A stretch of DNA of 64,000 nt from Allobosea sp. WAO (GCF_001509835.1 NZ_JXTJ01000005.1:124001-188000); one strand, 5' to 3'. Positions 1 through 8,402 are shown, numbered from the stretch's first letter. Made by a program: numbers and translations. Notes: generated by a model not told the origin, from the letters alone.

Positions 1-173
1 GCGGCGACGCCATGGCCGCCAATCCCGGTGACGACCCGGTCGGGCGCGCTGGGCGAAAGGAAGCCGACGATGGCCTGCGCCGTCTCGCGCTCCTCGCCGG
101 AGAGCTCGGGCGCGCGGTGCAGCGCATGCCTGAGCTCGATCAGCTCGACCATGTCGGAATTGGTGAGAAACAT
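1..173 (-). CDS. M20-family amidohydrolase (hippurate hydrolase-like), 5' end only
   Basis: This is the N-terminal 57 codons or so of a gene that runs off the left edge of the window. The translation begins MFLTNSDMVELIELRHALHR and continues PELSGEERETAQAIVGFL. The 'LRHALHRxPELSxEExxTA' pattern is the usual opening of M20 peptidases and aminoacylases that hydrolyse N-acyl amino acids. The metal ligands and the catalytic Glu lie outside the window, so the substrate cannot be judged. The ATG is at 171-173 on the plus strand, read in reverse. The family is recognised only from this opening motif. Confidence 0.7.
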   Translation of the reverse strand, partial: MFLTNSDMVELIELRHALHRAPELSGEERETAQAIVGFLSPSAPDRVVTGIGGHGVA

Positions 174-278
174 GCTGGCGCTTCCTCGGATGGTTTTGTC
201 CGAGCTTCACCACTGCGCGCCGCATCGCAAGCCCCGGCAGCCGGATTTGTCGGGCGGCGGCCATGCGCTGTGATCAAG

Positions 279-1301
279 TCATGCCGCCAGCAATCCCAGC
301 GCCCGTTCGATGCGCGAGCAGCCGCCGCGCGCCCTCGCCCGGCGGTAGACCCGCTGCAGCTTGCCGCTGGCATAGGAACTGACCACGATGGCGTGGACAT
401 AGCTTTTGCGAACCACCGCCGGTGTGTTGACCAGCCGCTCCGAGATGGCGCGCATGATGTCGGCGAGCTGGCGCTTGCGGCCGCGCTCGCTGGTGGCGAT
501 CTCGGTCGCGAGCAGGAGTTCGGCCGCGGCCGCATTGGCGGCGAGCATGCGCAGATCCTTGCTCGACACCGGCAGGCCGGCGGCCTCGCGCAGATAAGCG
601 TTGATCTCGGCGGCGTTGATCAATGCGACCGCGCCGTCCTCGTCGCGATACTGGAAGAGCCGCCGACCCGGCAGCGTCGCAAGGCGCGTCAGGGCGCGGG
701 CGAGCGGCGCGTCGTCGCGGCCGCAGGCGATGTCCTTGCCGCCCTTGCCGCGGAAGGACAGCGCAACATGCCTGCCGGTGACGGCGATATGGCGCTTGAG
801 CAGGGTCGAGGCGCCATGGCTGCCATTGCTGCGGGCATAGACCTCGTTGCCGACGCGGATATGGCAGCGATCGATGATCGCGGCGGCGCAGGCCAGCGCT
901 TTGGCACGCGAAAGGTCCCTTCCCTTCAGATCAGCGGCGATCCGCTCTCGCAGCCGGGGCAAGGCCTCGACCAGCTGCGCCAACCGCTTCAGCTTGCGGC
1001 GCTCACGCACCTTTTCCCAATCGGGATGATAGCGATGCTGGATGCGTCCGGCCTCGTCACGCCCGACAGCCTGAAGATGGCCGCGCGGATCGCTGGCGAT
1101 CTGGACGTCGCGATAGGCCGGCGGGATCGCCAGTGCGCGAATGCGGGCGAGAGTCGCCTCGTCGTTGACCTTGCCGCCTTCGGCATCGCGATAGCCGAAG
1201 TTGCGGCCGACGCGGATGCGGCTGATCGAGAGATCCTCGGGAGTGGTCCGGCGAAGCCGGCCCGAAGCGTTGGCCTCGCCTGTCTTGCGCCTTGCGACCA
1301 T
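279..1301 (-). CDS. DNA topoisomerase IB (eukaryotic/poxvirus type)
   Basis: A 340-residue type IB topoisomerase, which relaxes supercoils of either sign through a transient 3'-phosphotyrosyl bond without ATP. Family hallmarks are visible in order: an N-terminal 'RVGRNFGYRDAEG' segment, 'RYHPDWEKVRERRKLKRL' near residue 93, 'GASTLLKRHI' near 170, 'FRGKGGKD' near 185, 'SSKDLRML' near 248 (the Arg region), and 'NTPAVVRKSYVH' with the probable nucleophile Tyr at about 301. The ATG is preceded by GGAGGG at good spacing. Length fits bacterial TopIB proteins (about 330-380 aa). The KDLR motif resembles the vaccinia form more than the common bacterial KDFRTW. It stands alone, oriented away from the ABC operon. 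Confidence 0.9.
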   Translation of the reverse strand: MVARRKTGEANASGRLRRTTPEDLSISRIRVGRNFGYRDAEGGKVNDEATLARIRALAIPPAYRDVQIASDPRGHLQAVGRDEAGRIQHRYHPDWEKVRERRKLKRLAQLVEALPRLRERIAADLKGRDLSRAKALACAAAIIDRCHIRVGNEVYARSNGSHGASTLLKRHIAVTGRHVALSFRGKGGKDIACGRDDAPLARALTRLATLPGRRLFQYRDEDGAVALINAAEINAYLREAAGLPVSSKDLRMLAANAAAAELLLATEIATSERGRKRQLADIMRAISERLVNTPAVVRKSYVHAIVVSSYASGKLQRVYRRARARGGCSRIERALGLLAA

Positions 1302-1358
1302 GGCACCCTCCGCAGCTCGAACGGCTGCGGAGGAATGCGGCAGGCGGCGCTAAGTTCC

Positions 1359-2189
1359 CTAGCGCTTCGCCCGCGCGACGATCTGCGTCGGATTGACGAA
1401 GCGCAGCGCGATGACGAGCCAGATCAGCGTCGTCGCCATGTAGATCACCGCCATGGCGTCGATCGACTGCACGGCGCGCACGCCGGCGGCGAACACCGCA
1501 TAGTAGAGCGCCACCACGAGCGTCTGACTGGTCGGCCCCGCCGTGAGGAAGGTCAGCTCGAACATGGCGATGGTCCTGACCAGCACGAGCAGGAGCGCGG
1601 CGAGGATGCCGGGCATCAGGAGCGGCAGCAGAACGTGGATGAAGAGCTTGAAGGTGTTGGCGCCGAAGACGCGCGCTGCCGCCTCGATCTTGGTGTCGAT
1701 CTGCTCGATGAACGGGATCATCACCAGGATGACGAAGGGCACCGTCGGCACGAGATTGGCGAGCACGACGCCCGACATCGAGCCGGCGAGCCCGGTGCGG
1801 TAGAGCACGGTCGCCAACGGGATGCCGAAGGTGATCGGCGGTACCAGGAGCGGCAGCAGGAAGAGCAGCATGACCAGCTTCTTGCCGGGGAAATCGCGCC
1901 GCGCCAGCGCATAGGCGGCCGGTACGCCGATCAGCCCCGACAGGAAGACGACGAGGAAGACGATCTGGAAGGTGACCGTCAGCACGTCGCCGAGCTGGAA
2001 CTCGGCCCAGGCGGCGCCGTACCAGCGCGTCGTCCAGCCATCGGGCAACCAGGAGCGCAGCCAGCGCGTCGAGAACGAGCTGGTCAGCACCGTCGCGATC
2101 ATCGCGAACAGGTTGACGATAAAGAAGCCGATCAGCGTCCAGTTGGCCGCGGCCCAGAGTTTGGTGGTGAGGCGGGTGTCCTTGACCAT
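1359..2189 (-). CDS. ABC transporter permease, PotC/spermidine-putrescine type
   Basis: A 276-residue inner-membrane permease with about six hydrophobic helices. The first spans roughly residues 15-35 and the rest lie in the typical MetI/BPD domain (about 70-265). The cytoplasmic coupling loop is seen near residues 160-190 ('IEAAARVFGANTFKLFIHVLLP', the EAA motif). It starts 4 nt after the stop of the other permease, so the two are co-translated and should form a heterodimeric channel. The family label comes from similarity to polyamine-type permeases. The actual cargo is more likely a sugar acid, because a GntR regulator and uxuA are encoded divergently. Confidence 0.85.
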   Translation of the reverse strand: MVKDTRLTTKLWAAANWTLIGFFIVNLFAMIATVLTSSFSTRWLRSWLPDGWTTRWYGAAWAEFQLGDVLTVTFQIVFLVVFLSGLIGVPAAYALARRDFPGKKLVMLLFLLPLLVPPITFGIPLATVLYRTGLAGSMSGVVLANLVPTVPFVILVMIPFIEQIDTKIEAAARVFGANTFKLFIHVLLPLLMPGILAALLLVLVRTIAMFELTFLTAGPTSQTLVVALYYAVFAAGVRAVQSIDAMAVIYMATTLIWLVIALRFVNPTQIVARAKR

Positions 2190-2193
2190 CGGA

Positions 2194-3084
2194 TCAGCCC
2201 TTCCCGCCGCCGGCCGGGCCGCGATAGAGCATCCCGCGCAGGCCCAGAACCGCGACGACGATGGCGAGCTGAACCATGCCCATGATCATCGCGACGGCCG
2301 AGGCCATCGAGTAGTCGTATTCCTCGAAGGCCGCCTGATAGGCCGCGATCGAGATCACGCGTGTCGGCCCCGCCGGCGCCCCCAGCAAGACCGCCGAGGG
2401 AAAGACCGAGAAGGCCTGAACGAAGCTCAGGCAGAAGGTGATGGCGAGCCCGGGCAGCAGCAGCGGGAAGAGGATGTGCTTGAAGCGATCCCAGGGCCCG
2501 GCGCCGAGCGTGGCGCCGGCCTGCTCCAGCGCCGGGTCGACGCCGGTGAGATAGGAGAGCGTCAACAGGAAGGTGAAGGGGAAGCCGGTGATCACCAGCG
2601 AGAGCATCACGCCCCAGTAATTGTGCAGCAGCTTCACCGGCGAGGAGATCAGGCCGATCGTCATCAGCGTGCGGTTGAACCAGCCCTGCGGGCCGAGATA
2701 GTTCAAGAGCCCCTGGGCGACCAGCACGGTGCCGAGCGTGATCGGGATCACCAGGATGGTGGTGAGCAGGCGCTGGTTCTTCATCAGCCGGACGCGGAAA
2801 GCGATCGGGATCGCCAGCAGCAGCGTCACGATCGTCACCGGCAGAGCGAGCCAGAGCGTGGTCGCGATCGTCCCGTAGAGGAAGGAATCGGAGAAGAAGC
2901 GCTGATAATTCGCCAACGCCCCGCCAGCCTTGGGCGTGAAGGAAAGGAAGAGCCCGTAGAAGAACGGGTAGACGAACAGCGCCAGCAGGAAGATGACAGC
3001 CGGCAGGACGAGCAGGGTCAGGCCGTCGAGGCCGCGCGCGGCGAGGCGCTGCGAAAGTGGGATGTCGGTGGATGCCGGGCTCAT
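2194..3084 (-). CDS. ABC transporter permease, PotB type
   Basis: A 296-residue permease with about six transmembrane segments; the first ('LVLPAVIFLLALFVYPFFYGLFLSF') lies around residues 25-50. The EAA coupling loop is 'LEQAGATLGAGPWDRFKHILFPLLLPG' near residue 200. Its ATG overlaps the stop of the ATPase gene in an ATGA arrangement (3081-3084), showing translational coupling. With the neighbouring permease and ATPase it makes the membrane part of a PotABCD-like importer. The substrate is not readable from sequence. Confidence 0.87.
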   Translation of the reverse strand: MSPASTDIPLSQRLAARGLDGLTLLVLPAVIFLLALFVYPFFYGLFLSFTPKAGGALANYQRFFSDSFLYGTIATTLWLALPVTIVTLLLAIPIAFRVRLMKNQRLLTTILVIPITLGTVLVAQGLLNYLGPQGWFNRTLMTIGLISSPVKLLHNYWGVMLSLVITGFPFTFLLTLSYLTGVDPALEQAGATLGAGPWDRFKHILFPLLLPGLAITFCLSFVQAFSVFPSAVLLGAPAGPTRVISIAAYQAAFEEYDYSMASAVAMIMGMVQLAIVVAVLGLRGMLYRGPAGGGKG

Positions 3085-4163
3085 GCGGCGCCTCCGAAGA
3101 CCAGAACCCGCTCCTTGTCGGCGGCGAGACGGATGTCGGTGCCCGGCGCGATCCGGCGATCGGCCAGGAAGGTCAGCGGCGTGTCGTCGGCCATGCGGGC
3201 AAAGCCGACGAATTCGCGGCCATGGAACTCGGTCGAGACGACCTTCGCCTCGAGGCCCGGCCCGCCGTCGGGCACCGGATGCAGGTCCTCCGGGCGGATC
3301 GAGATATGGGCGACCTCGCCGGCGGCTGCCGCGGTGCGGATGCGCCCGGCGACGCCGACGGAGCCGACCGTCACGGTCGCATGGTCGCCGGCAACGCTCG
3401 CGACCTTGCCGGAGACCTTGTTGCGGAAGCCCATGAACTCGGCGACATCGAGATGGTCGGGCCGCGAGAACAGGTCCTCGGGGCCACCGACCTGACGGAT
3501 CTCGCCATCGCGCATCACGACGATGCGGTCGGCGAGCGAGAGCGCCTCCTCCTGATCGTGCGTGACATAGATCGTGGTGGCGCCGAGAGCGTTATGGATG
3601 CGCCGGATCTCGGCCCGCATCTCGAGACGCAATTTGGCGTCGAGGTTGGACAACGGCTCGTCCATCAGCACGAGCGGCGGCTGCACCGCGATGGCGCGGG
3701 CGATTGCGACGCGCTGCTGCTGGCCGCCGGAGAGCTGGCCGGGAAGCTTGTCCTCCTGGCCCTGGAGCCGGACCAGCGCCACAGCCTCGGCGACGCGGCT
3801 TTCGCTCTCGGCCTTAGGCATGCCGCGCATCTTCAGGCCGAAGCCAATGTTCTTGCGCACGCTCATATGCGGGAAGAGCGCGTAGCTCTGGAAGACCATG
3901 CCGAAGCCGCGCTCTTCAGGACGCAGCGGGTCGATGCGCTTCTCGTCGAGCCAGATTCCGCCGCCGGTCGCCGGCAGGAGGCCCGCGATCAGGTTCAGCG
4001 TCGTCGACTTGCCGCAGCCCGAAGGGCCGAGCAGCGCGATGAACTCACCCTGCCGGATGGTCAGCGAGACGTCCTTGACGGCGTTGTGGGTGCCGAAATC
4101 GCGGCAGAGCCGGTCGAGCCTGAGTTCGCGGAAGTTCGCAGCATGTATCGTCATGAGGACCAT
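3081..4163 (-). CDS. ABC transporter ATP-binding protein, PotA type
   Basis: A 360-residue importer ATPase. It shows Walker A 'GPSGCGKST' near residue 48, Q-loop 'FQSYALFPH', signature 'LSGGQQQRVAIARA' near 140, Walker B 'LVLMDEPLSNLD', and the switch His in 'IYVTHDQEEAL'. The C-terminal roughly 110 residues match the TOBE/regulatory domain of carbohydrate and polyamine ATPases. The first ATG is at 4163 and a second in-frame ATG lies three codons later (4154); neither has a strong ribosome site, so the start is uncertain by three residues. It is separated from the solute-binding protein gene by a 94-nt gap holding a strong hairpin. Confidence 0.92.
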   Translation of the reverse strand: MVLMTIHAANFRELRLDRLCRDFGTHNAVKDVSLTIRQGEFIALLGPSGCGKSTTLNLIAGLLPATGGGIWLDEKRIDPLRPEERGFGMVFQSYALFPHMSVRKNIGFGLKMRGMPKAESESRVAEAVALVRLQGQEDKLPGQLSGGQQQRVAIARAIAVQPPLVLMDEPLSNLDAKLRLEMRAEIRRIHNALGATTIYVTHDQEEALSLADRIVVMRDGEIRQVGGPEDLFSRPDHLDVAEFMGFRNKVSGKVASVAGDHATVTVGSVGVAGRIRTAAAAGEVAHISIRPEDLHPVPDGGPGLEAKVVSTEFHGREFVGFARMADDTPLTFLADRRIAPGTDIRLAADKERVLVFGGAA

Positions 4164-4210
4164 CTGGTTCGGACGGACGGCTAAAGTCCGGAGACAGGCG
4201 ACAGCAAGGC

Positions 4211-4237
4211 GACAGGCCGGTCAAGGACCGGCCTGTC
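4211..4237 (-). terminator. Intercistronic hairpin between solute-binding protein and ATPase genes
   Basis: A perfect 12-bp inverted repeat (GACAGGCCGGTC, loop AAG, GACCGGCCTGTC) lies about 20 nt after the stop of the solute-binding protein gene and before the ATPase. It has no T-tract, so it is more likely a partial terminator or mRNA-stabilising stem than a full terminator. Such stems commonly let the binding protein be made in excess over the membrane components. Confidence 0.65.
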
Positions 4238-4257
4238 GGATAGCGGAGGATGCAGGC

Positions 4258-5448
4258 TTACTTGCGCTTGGCGCCGCCGACCTGCTCGTCCCACATGCGG
4301 AAGGCGACGACCATCTTGTCGGGGTCGAGCGGGGTCTCCATCGGGTTCTCGGCGATCAGCTTGTCGTATTCCGGCCGGCCATATTCGCGGATCGCCTTCT
4401 GGCTCGATTCCGGCGCCATCGAGAGCGGCACGTCCTTCACCGCCGGGCCCGGATAGAAATAGCCTTCGTCATAGGTGTAGGCCTGCTGCTGCGGCGTCAG
4501 CATGTGGCGGATCAGGTCGAGCAGCACGGCGAGCTTCTCGTCGGAGACGCCCTTGGGGATCATCATGTACTGGGCATCGGTGACCCAGTGGAAACCCTTC
4601 AGCGTCTGGATCTTGGCTTCCTTCGGCACGACGCCGAGGACGCGCGGATTGATGTCCCAGCCGGTGGTCGAGACGATGATGTCGCGCGTGCCGTCGCCGA
4701 GCTCCTTCATCGTCGCGCCGGTGCCGCCCGGGTAGTACTCGATGTTCTCGCCCAGCGCCTTGAGATAGGCCCAGGTCTTGTCCCAGCCCTTGGCCGGATC
4801 CTTGGGATCGCTGTCGCCGAGGATGTAGGGCAGCCCCATGATGAAGGTGCGGCCCGGGCCGGAATTGGCCGGGCGGGCATAGAGGAAGCGGTTCTTGTTC
4901 TGCTTCGTCCAGTCGAGCAGCTCCTGTGCCGTGGTCGGCGGAGTCTTGACCTTGTCGGGCATGTATTCGAGCAGCGGGCCGGACGGGTAATAGACCATCG
5001 CCATGCCCTGCCCGGAGCCGAGATTGTGCATGGCGAGAGCGGGCTTGAGGTAGATATCGTCGGGCTTCGGCAGCTCGCCCGCGAAGCGCGGCAGCAATTC
5101 GACCCAGAGCTTCTGGTCGATACCGGCCGAGAGCACGTCCAGACCGCCGATGACGAAATCGATGTCGACGCGGCCGGCCGCCTGCTGGGCCTTCAGCTTG
5201 GCCGGCAGTTCGGGCGCCGGCGCCTTTGTGAAGGTCATACGCGAGACGAGCTTGGGGTTCGCCTTGGAGTAGTTCTCCAGCGGCTGCTGCACCAAAGCGA
5301 GCGCACCGCCGACATCGATGATGCTGATCCCGAGCGGCGACGACGGCATCTTGAGCTGCTGGGCGAAGACGCCCGGCGCCTGCGTCAGCCCGGCCACGCC
5401 GGCGACGCCACCAAGGAACGTACGCCGATTCATGCTGTCCTGGACCAT
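4258..5448 (-). CDS. ABC transporter extracellular solute-binding protein, PotD-like
   Basis: A 396-residue periplasmic binding protein with a Tat-like leader, MVQDSMNRRTFLGG, then a hydrophobic stretch and AFAQQ-type processing ('PGVFAQQ' near residue 30). The mature part matches the family 1 / polyamine-type binding fold ('ISIIDVGGALALVQQPLENY', 'DFVIGGLDVLSAG', 'ATMKELGDGTRDIIVSTTGWDIN'). I chose the ATG at 5448 because GAGGAGGG precedes it; ATG 5433 (MNRRTF) is the alternative. It is the first gene of the minus-strand operon and delivers ligand to the permeases encoded downstream. Ligand unknown; a sugar acid is suggested by the uxuA context. Confidence 0.85.
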   Translation of the reverse strand: MVQDSMNRRTFLGGVAGVAGLTQAPGVFAQQLKMPSSPLGISIIDVGGALALVQQPLENYSKANPKLVSRMTFTKAPAPELPAKLKAQQAAGRVDIDFVIGGLDVLSAGIDQKLWVELLPRFAGELPKPDDIYLKPALAMHNLGSGQGMAMVYYPSGPLLEYMPDKVKTPPTTAQELLDWTKQNKNRFLYARPANSGPGRTFIMGLPYILGDSDPKDPAKGWDKTWAYLKALGENIEYYPGGTGATMKELGDGTRDIIVSTTGWDINPRVLGVVPKEAKIQTLKGFHWVTDAQYMMIPKGVSDEKLAVLLDLIRHMLTPQQQAYTYDEGYFYPGPAVKDVPLSMAPESSQKAIREYGRPEYDKLIAENPMETPLDPDKMVVAFRMWDEQVGGAKRK

Positions 5449-5556
5449 TTTCCCTCCTCGCGGCGGCTTTGCCGCTTCTTTGCTTGCACCGAAACCGGCG
5501 CCGACCATCTTGTGCCGGCCCCTGCCCGACCATTATCGCACGCAAGGCATTCGGAG

Positions 5557-5596
5557 TTGACGCCTCCCTGCCTCGACCGGTATCCTAGTATACTAG
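5557..5596 (+). promoter_or_regulatory. gntR promoter overlapped by a perfect palindromic operator
   Basis: TTGACG (5557-5562), an 18-nt spacer and TATCCT (5581-5586) form a near-consensus housekeeping promoter reading towards the GntR gene. The perfect 12-bp palindrome CTAGTATACTAG at 5585-5596 overlaps the -10 and the expected transcription start. A GTATAC core is typical of FadR/VanR-type GntR operators. The position predicts autorepression, and possibly control of the divergent ABC operon that starts at 5448. Confidence 0.65.
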
Positions 5597-5613
5597 TGAA
5601 CAAGAGCTTGGCA

Positions 5614-6309
5614 ATGGGCATCGCAGCGGCACGACAGACCACGGACCAGATCTATCGCGCCTTGCGGAGCGACATCCTGAACGCGGCACTGCGCCCGGGG
5701 GAAGCGATTTCCGAGGCCCGCATGGCGCTGCAGTTCGGCGTCAGCCGCACGCCGGTGCGCGAATCCTTCAAGCGACTGGTCGAGGAAGGCTTTCTGCAAG
5801 TCGTGCCGCAGGTCGGCACCTTCGTCGCGCCGATCGATCTCGCCGCCGTCTATGACAGCCAGTTCGTGCGCGAGACGCTGGAATGCCGCACGGTTGCCCT
5901 CGCTGCGCAACGCATCGACACGGAAGGCAAGGCCAGGCTTGCGCAACTGATCCGCCAGCAGGAACAGGCACTCGCAGCCGGCGACCGCGCCGGCTTCTTC
6001 CGCAGCGACGAGGCTTTTCATGCCGAGCTGTCGCGGCTTTCGGGCCATCCTTCGGTCTGGGGGCTGATCGAGGGCGTCAAGGCCCAGCTCGACCGGGTGC
6101 GCTGCCTGTCTCTTGAGACCGGCGGCTGGTCCGACATGATCCTCTCCGAGCATCGCGAGATCGCGGCGGCGGTCAGCGCCGGCGACGAGGCGGCCGCCGA
6201 AAAGACGATGCGAGCGCATCTGCGCACCGTGTTCGACGCGATCGAGACCATCGCCCGCAACCAGGTCGATGCCTTCGCCGCCACCGGCGGCCTGAACAAG
6301 CCCGACTGA
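5614..6309 (+). CDS. GntR-family transcriptional regulator, FadR/FCD type
   Basis: A 231-residue regulator. The N-terminal winged helix (about residues 5-72) contains the recognition region 'ISEARMALQFGVSRTPVRESFKRLVEEGFLQ' and wing 'VVPQVGTFVAPI'. The C-terminal FCD domain is all-helical, with the expected acidic and His ligand positions in 'DEAFHAELSRLSGH', 'SEHREIAAAV' and 'MRAHLRTV'. FCD domains bind metal plus a small organic acid effector. The gene lies between the divergent importer operon and uxuA, which fits a local regulator responding to a hexuronate or related acid. ATG 5614 is used; an in-frame GTG at 5596 overlaps the palindrome and would leave almost no leader. Confidence 0.9.
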   Translation: MGIAAARQTTDQIYRALRSDILNAALRPGEAISEARMALQFGVSRTPVRESFKRLVEEGFLQVVPQVGTFVAPIDLAAVYDSQFVRETLECRTVALAAQRIDTEGKARLAQLIRQQEQALAAGDRAGFFRSDEAFHAELSRLSGHPSVWGLIEGVKAQLDRVRCLSLETGGWSDMILSEHREIAAAVSAGDEAAAEKTMRAHLRTVFDAIETIARNQVDAFAATGGLNKPD

Positions 6310-6364
6310 GCGTCGGCGAAGCCAAGTCTGCAACAAGACGAAGCCTGCAAGAGGACACCCGACA

Positions 6365-7561
6365 ATGGAACAGACCTGGCGCTGGTTCGGCCCGGACGAT
6401 GTGGTGACGCTGACCCAGGCGCGGCAGGCGGGCGCGCGCGGCATCGTCAACGCCCTGCACCAGATCCCCTATGGCGTGGTCTGGAGCGTCGAGGAGATCG
6501 AGAAGCGCAAGGCGATCATCGAGGCCGACAAGAGCCTCGACCTGCGCTGGTCGGTCGTCGAGAGCCTGCCGATCCATGAAAGCGTCAAGATCGGCGAAGG
6601 CGATCTCGAGCCGGTCTTCGTCAACTACCGCCAGTCGATGCGCAACCTCGCCGCCTGCGGCATCGAAGTGATCTGCTACAATTTCATGCCGGTGCTGGAC
6701 TGGACCCGCACCGAGCTGGCCGAGCCCCTGCCCGGCGGCGGCACGGCGCTGCGCTTCAACCTGCACGAATATGTCGTCGTCGACCATTTCATGCTGCAGC
6801 GCCCGGGAGCCGACCAGGGCCATCCGGCCGAGGTAATGGACAAGGCCAAGGCCTGGTTCGAGCGCTCATCGGACGCCGATCGTGCCCGCCTGCTCGCCAA
6901 CATCATGGCCGGGCTGCCCGGCGCCTATGATCGCTATGACGTGCCGGGACTGAAGCGCATGCTGGAGCGCTATCGCGGCATGAGCCATGAGCGCCTGCGC
7001 GCCAATCTCAAGCGCTTCCTCGAGGCGGTGATCCCGACGGCGGAGGAAGTCGGCATCCGCATGTGCATCCATCCCGATGACCCGCCGCGCCCGCTCTTCG
7101 GCCTGCCGCGGATCTGCTCGGACGAAGAGGACATCGCCTTCATCCTCGGCGCGGTCGACTCGCCATCGAACGGCCTCACCCTCTGCTCGGGCTCGCTCGG
7201 CGCCAATCCGAAGAACGACGTGCCGGGGATCGCGCGGCGCTTCGCCGACCGGATCTGGTTCGCGCATCTGCGCAATGTCGCCAAGGATGCCGACGGCTCC
7301 TTCATGGAGGCCGAGCATCTCGGCGGCGATACCGACATGGTGGCGCTGGTCGACGCGCTGATGAGCGAGCAGACCCGGCGCAAGGCCGCCGGCTGGCAGC
7401 ACTGGCGCATCCCGATGCGACCCGACCATGGCCACGAGCTGCTCGACGACGCCGGCAAGGGCTCGTTCCCGGGCTACCCCGCCGTCGGCCGGCTGCGCGG
7501 TCTTGCGGAATTGCGCGGGGTGATGACGGCGCTGGCGAGCGTCAAGGGCTACGCCGCCTGA
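6365..7561 (+). CDS. uxuA: D-mannonate dehydratase
   Basis: A 398-residue enzyme that removes water from D-mannonate to give 2-keto-3-deoxy-D-gluconate in hexuronate catabolism. Matches to UxuA include the opening 'TWRWFGPDDVVTL', 'VWSVEEIEKRK', 'VICYNFMPVLDWTRT' and the metal-site region 'CIHPDDPPRPLFGLPRI', then 'SNGLTLCSGSLGA' and 'MRPDHGHELLDD'. Length is normal for the family. GAGGA precedes the ATG. It follows the GntR gene by 55 nt and is probably co-transcribed with it. No uxuB, uxaC or kdgK is in the window, so the rest of the pathway must be elsewhere. Confidence 0.95.
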   Translation: MEQTWRWFGPDDVVTLTQARQAGARGIVNALHQIPYGVVWSVEEIEKRKAIIEADKSLDLRWSVVESLPIHESVKIGEGDLEPVFVNYRQSMRNLAACGIEVICYNFMPVLDWTRTELAEPLPGGGTALRFNLHEYVVVDHFMLQRPGADQGHPAEVMDKAKAWFERSSDADRARLLANIMAGLPGAYDRYDVPGLKRMLERYRGMSHERLRANLKRFLEAVIPTAEEVGIRMCIHPDDPPRPLFGLPRICSDEEDIAFILGAVDSPSNGLTLCSGSLGANPKNDVPGIARRFADRIWFAHLRNVAKDADGSFMEAEHLGGDTDMVALVDALMSEQTRRKAAGWQHWRIPMRPDHGHELLDDAGKGSFPGYPAVGRLRGLAELRGVMTALASVKGYAA

Positions 7562-7625
7562 GGCACAGCCGCGGGCTGCGCATGCTAACGCACAGGGGAC
7601 ATGAGAGCGGTCGCCGGCCGAGCTC

Positions 7626-7901
7626 TCAAGATTCGTCTTTTGCGGTTGGTCGGCCAGTCCCGCGCTTCTGGGGAACCCGTCGACAGCGGCTTCTTGTAAA
7701 GCGCTCGATCTCGGCCAGGGCCGCATCGAGGCTGTGGAACGGGCCGAGTTTCATGGTCTTCAGGGTCTCTCTCGCCAGGCCGGCGGCGACGACCCGAAAC
7801 GAGCCCTCCGGCTCCTCTCTCACCCGCCCCATCGGGCGGCCTAGCAGGTCGGTCAGAATCCACGCAGCTTCTTCGGGAGCCGGTGCGACGGAAACATCCA
7901 T
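7626..7901 (-). CDS. Hypothetical small protein (91 aa)
   Basis: Not recognised. A soluble protein (MDVSVAPAPEEAAWILTDLL...) with a balanced mix of charged residues and a basic tail ending RTGRPTAKDES. The middle, 'FRVVAAGLARETLKTMKLGPFHSLDAALAEIERF', reads like a short alpha/beta domain. GGAGGAG sits five bases before the ATG, the best evidence that it is real. It is the last of four small minus-strand genes that appear to form one transcript. Confidence 0.6.
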   Translation of the reverse strand: MDVSVAPAPEEAAWILTDLLGRPMGRVREEPEGSFRVVAAGLARETLKTMKLGPFHSLDAALAEIERFTRSRCRRVPQKRGTGRPTAKDES

Positions 7902-7949
7902 GAAAGCTCCTCCGTATTCAGTTGTTTGAGGAAGGGGGAAAACCTGGAC

Positions 7950-8150
7950 CTATCTGCCTTGAGGCGTGGCGGCCTCCCGATCGGCGGCTTCCTTCGCCAG
8001 ACGCTGTTCCTTCAGCCGCGCTGTCTTTGCGTCGCGCTCCAGAACAAGCCTCTCAGCCTCGGAAGCCATCCGGTCACGAATCGAAGATCGGGTCTTCACC
8101 TTCAGGAAGGCATTGTCCGCATCCTTGCGTTGCTTCGAAATCCCATTCAC
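7950..8150 (-). CDS. Hypothetical small charged helical protein (66 aa)
   Basis: Not assigned to a function. The sequence is almost entirely polar and predicted helical (KQRKDADNAFLKVKTRSS, then RDRMASEAERLVLERDAKTA), likely a short coiled-coil. The start is GTG at 8150; GGAGGA lies just upstream and overlaps the stop of the preceding gene, indicating translational coupling. Confidence 0.6.
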   Translation of the reverse strand: MNGISKQRKDADNAFLKVKTRSSIRDRMASEAERLVLERDAKTARLKEQRLAKEAADREAATPQGR

Positions 8151-8159
8151 TGCGTCCTC

Positions 8160-8372
8160 CTAGAGGTTCGGGTTGATTTGGCGGCCGGTGACGATCTCGT
8201 CATCGCCGATCACCCTCTCACGGCCATCCGAGCCGCGGACGCGATACTGCCGCTGCGAGTTGTCGGCATGCGGCATGACACGCAGGATTTCGAACGGCCC
8301 GAGCCTGGGCTGGTTGGCGAAATCGCGCGTGAGGTGGACGAGATCGCCCGGTTTGTATGAGATGGCGTTCAC
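8160..8372 (-). CDS. Hypothetical small protein (70 aa)
   Basis: Not recognised by function. It begins MNAISYKPGDLVHLTRDFAN and has 'FEILRVMPHADNSQRQYRVRGSDGRERVIGDDEIV', a pattern of short beta strands resembling a small SH3/KOW-like barrel. This is a fold guess only. The start is GTG at 8372. It ends 9 nt before the next small gene. Confidence 0.6.
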   Translation of the reverse strand: MNAISYKPGDLVHLTRDFANQPRLGPFEILRVMPHADNSQRQYRVRGSDGRERVIGDDEIVTGRQINPNL

Positions 8373-8402
8373 TGGGGTCTTTCGGTTGATAGCGGGTTGG
8401 CG

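Noticed and set aside
12..2285. Plus-strand frame of about 750 codons opposite topoisomerase and permease genes
   Set aside because: It is the complement of recognised minus-strand genes and shows no domain or ribosome site.
5596..6309. GTG start for the GntR gene at 5596
   Set aside because: It would overlap the operator palindrome and the expected transcription start; ATG 5614 begins closer to the usual family start.
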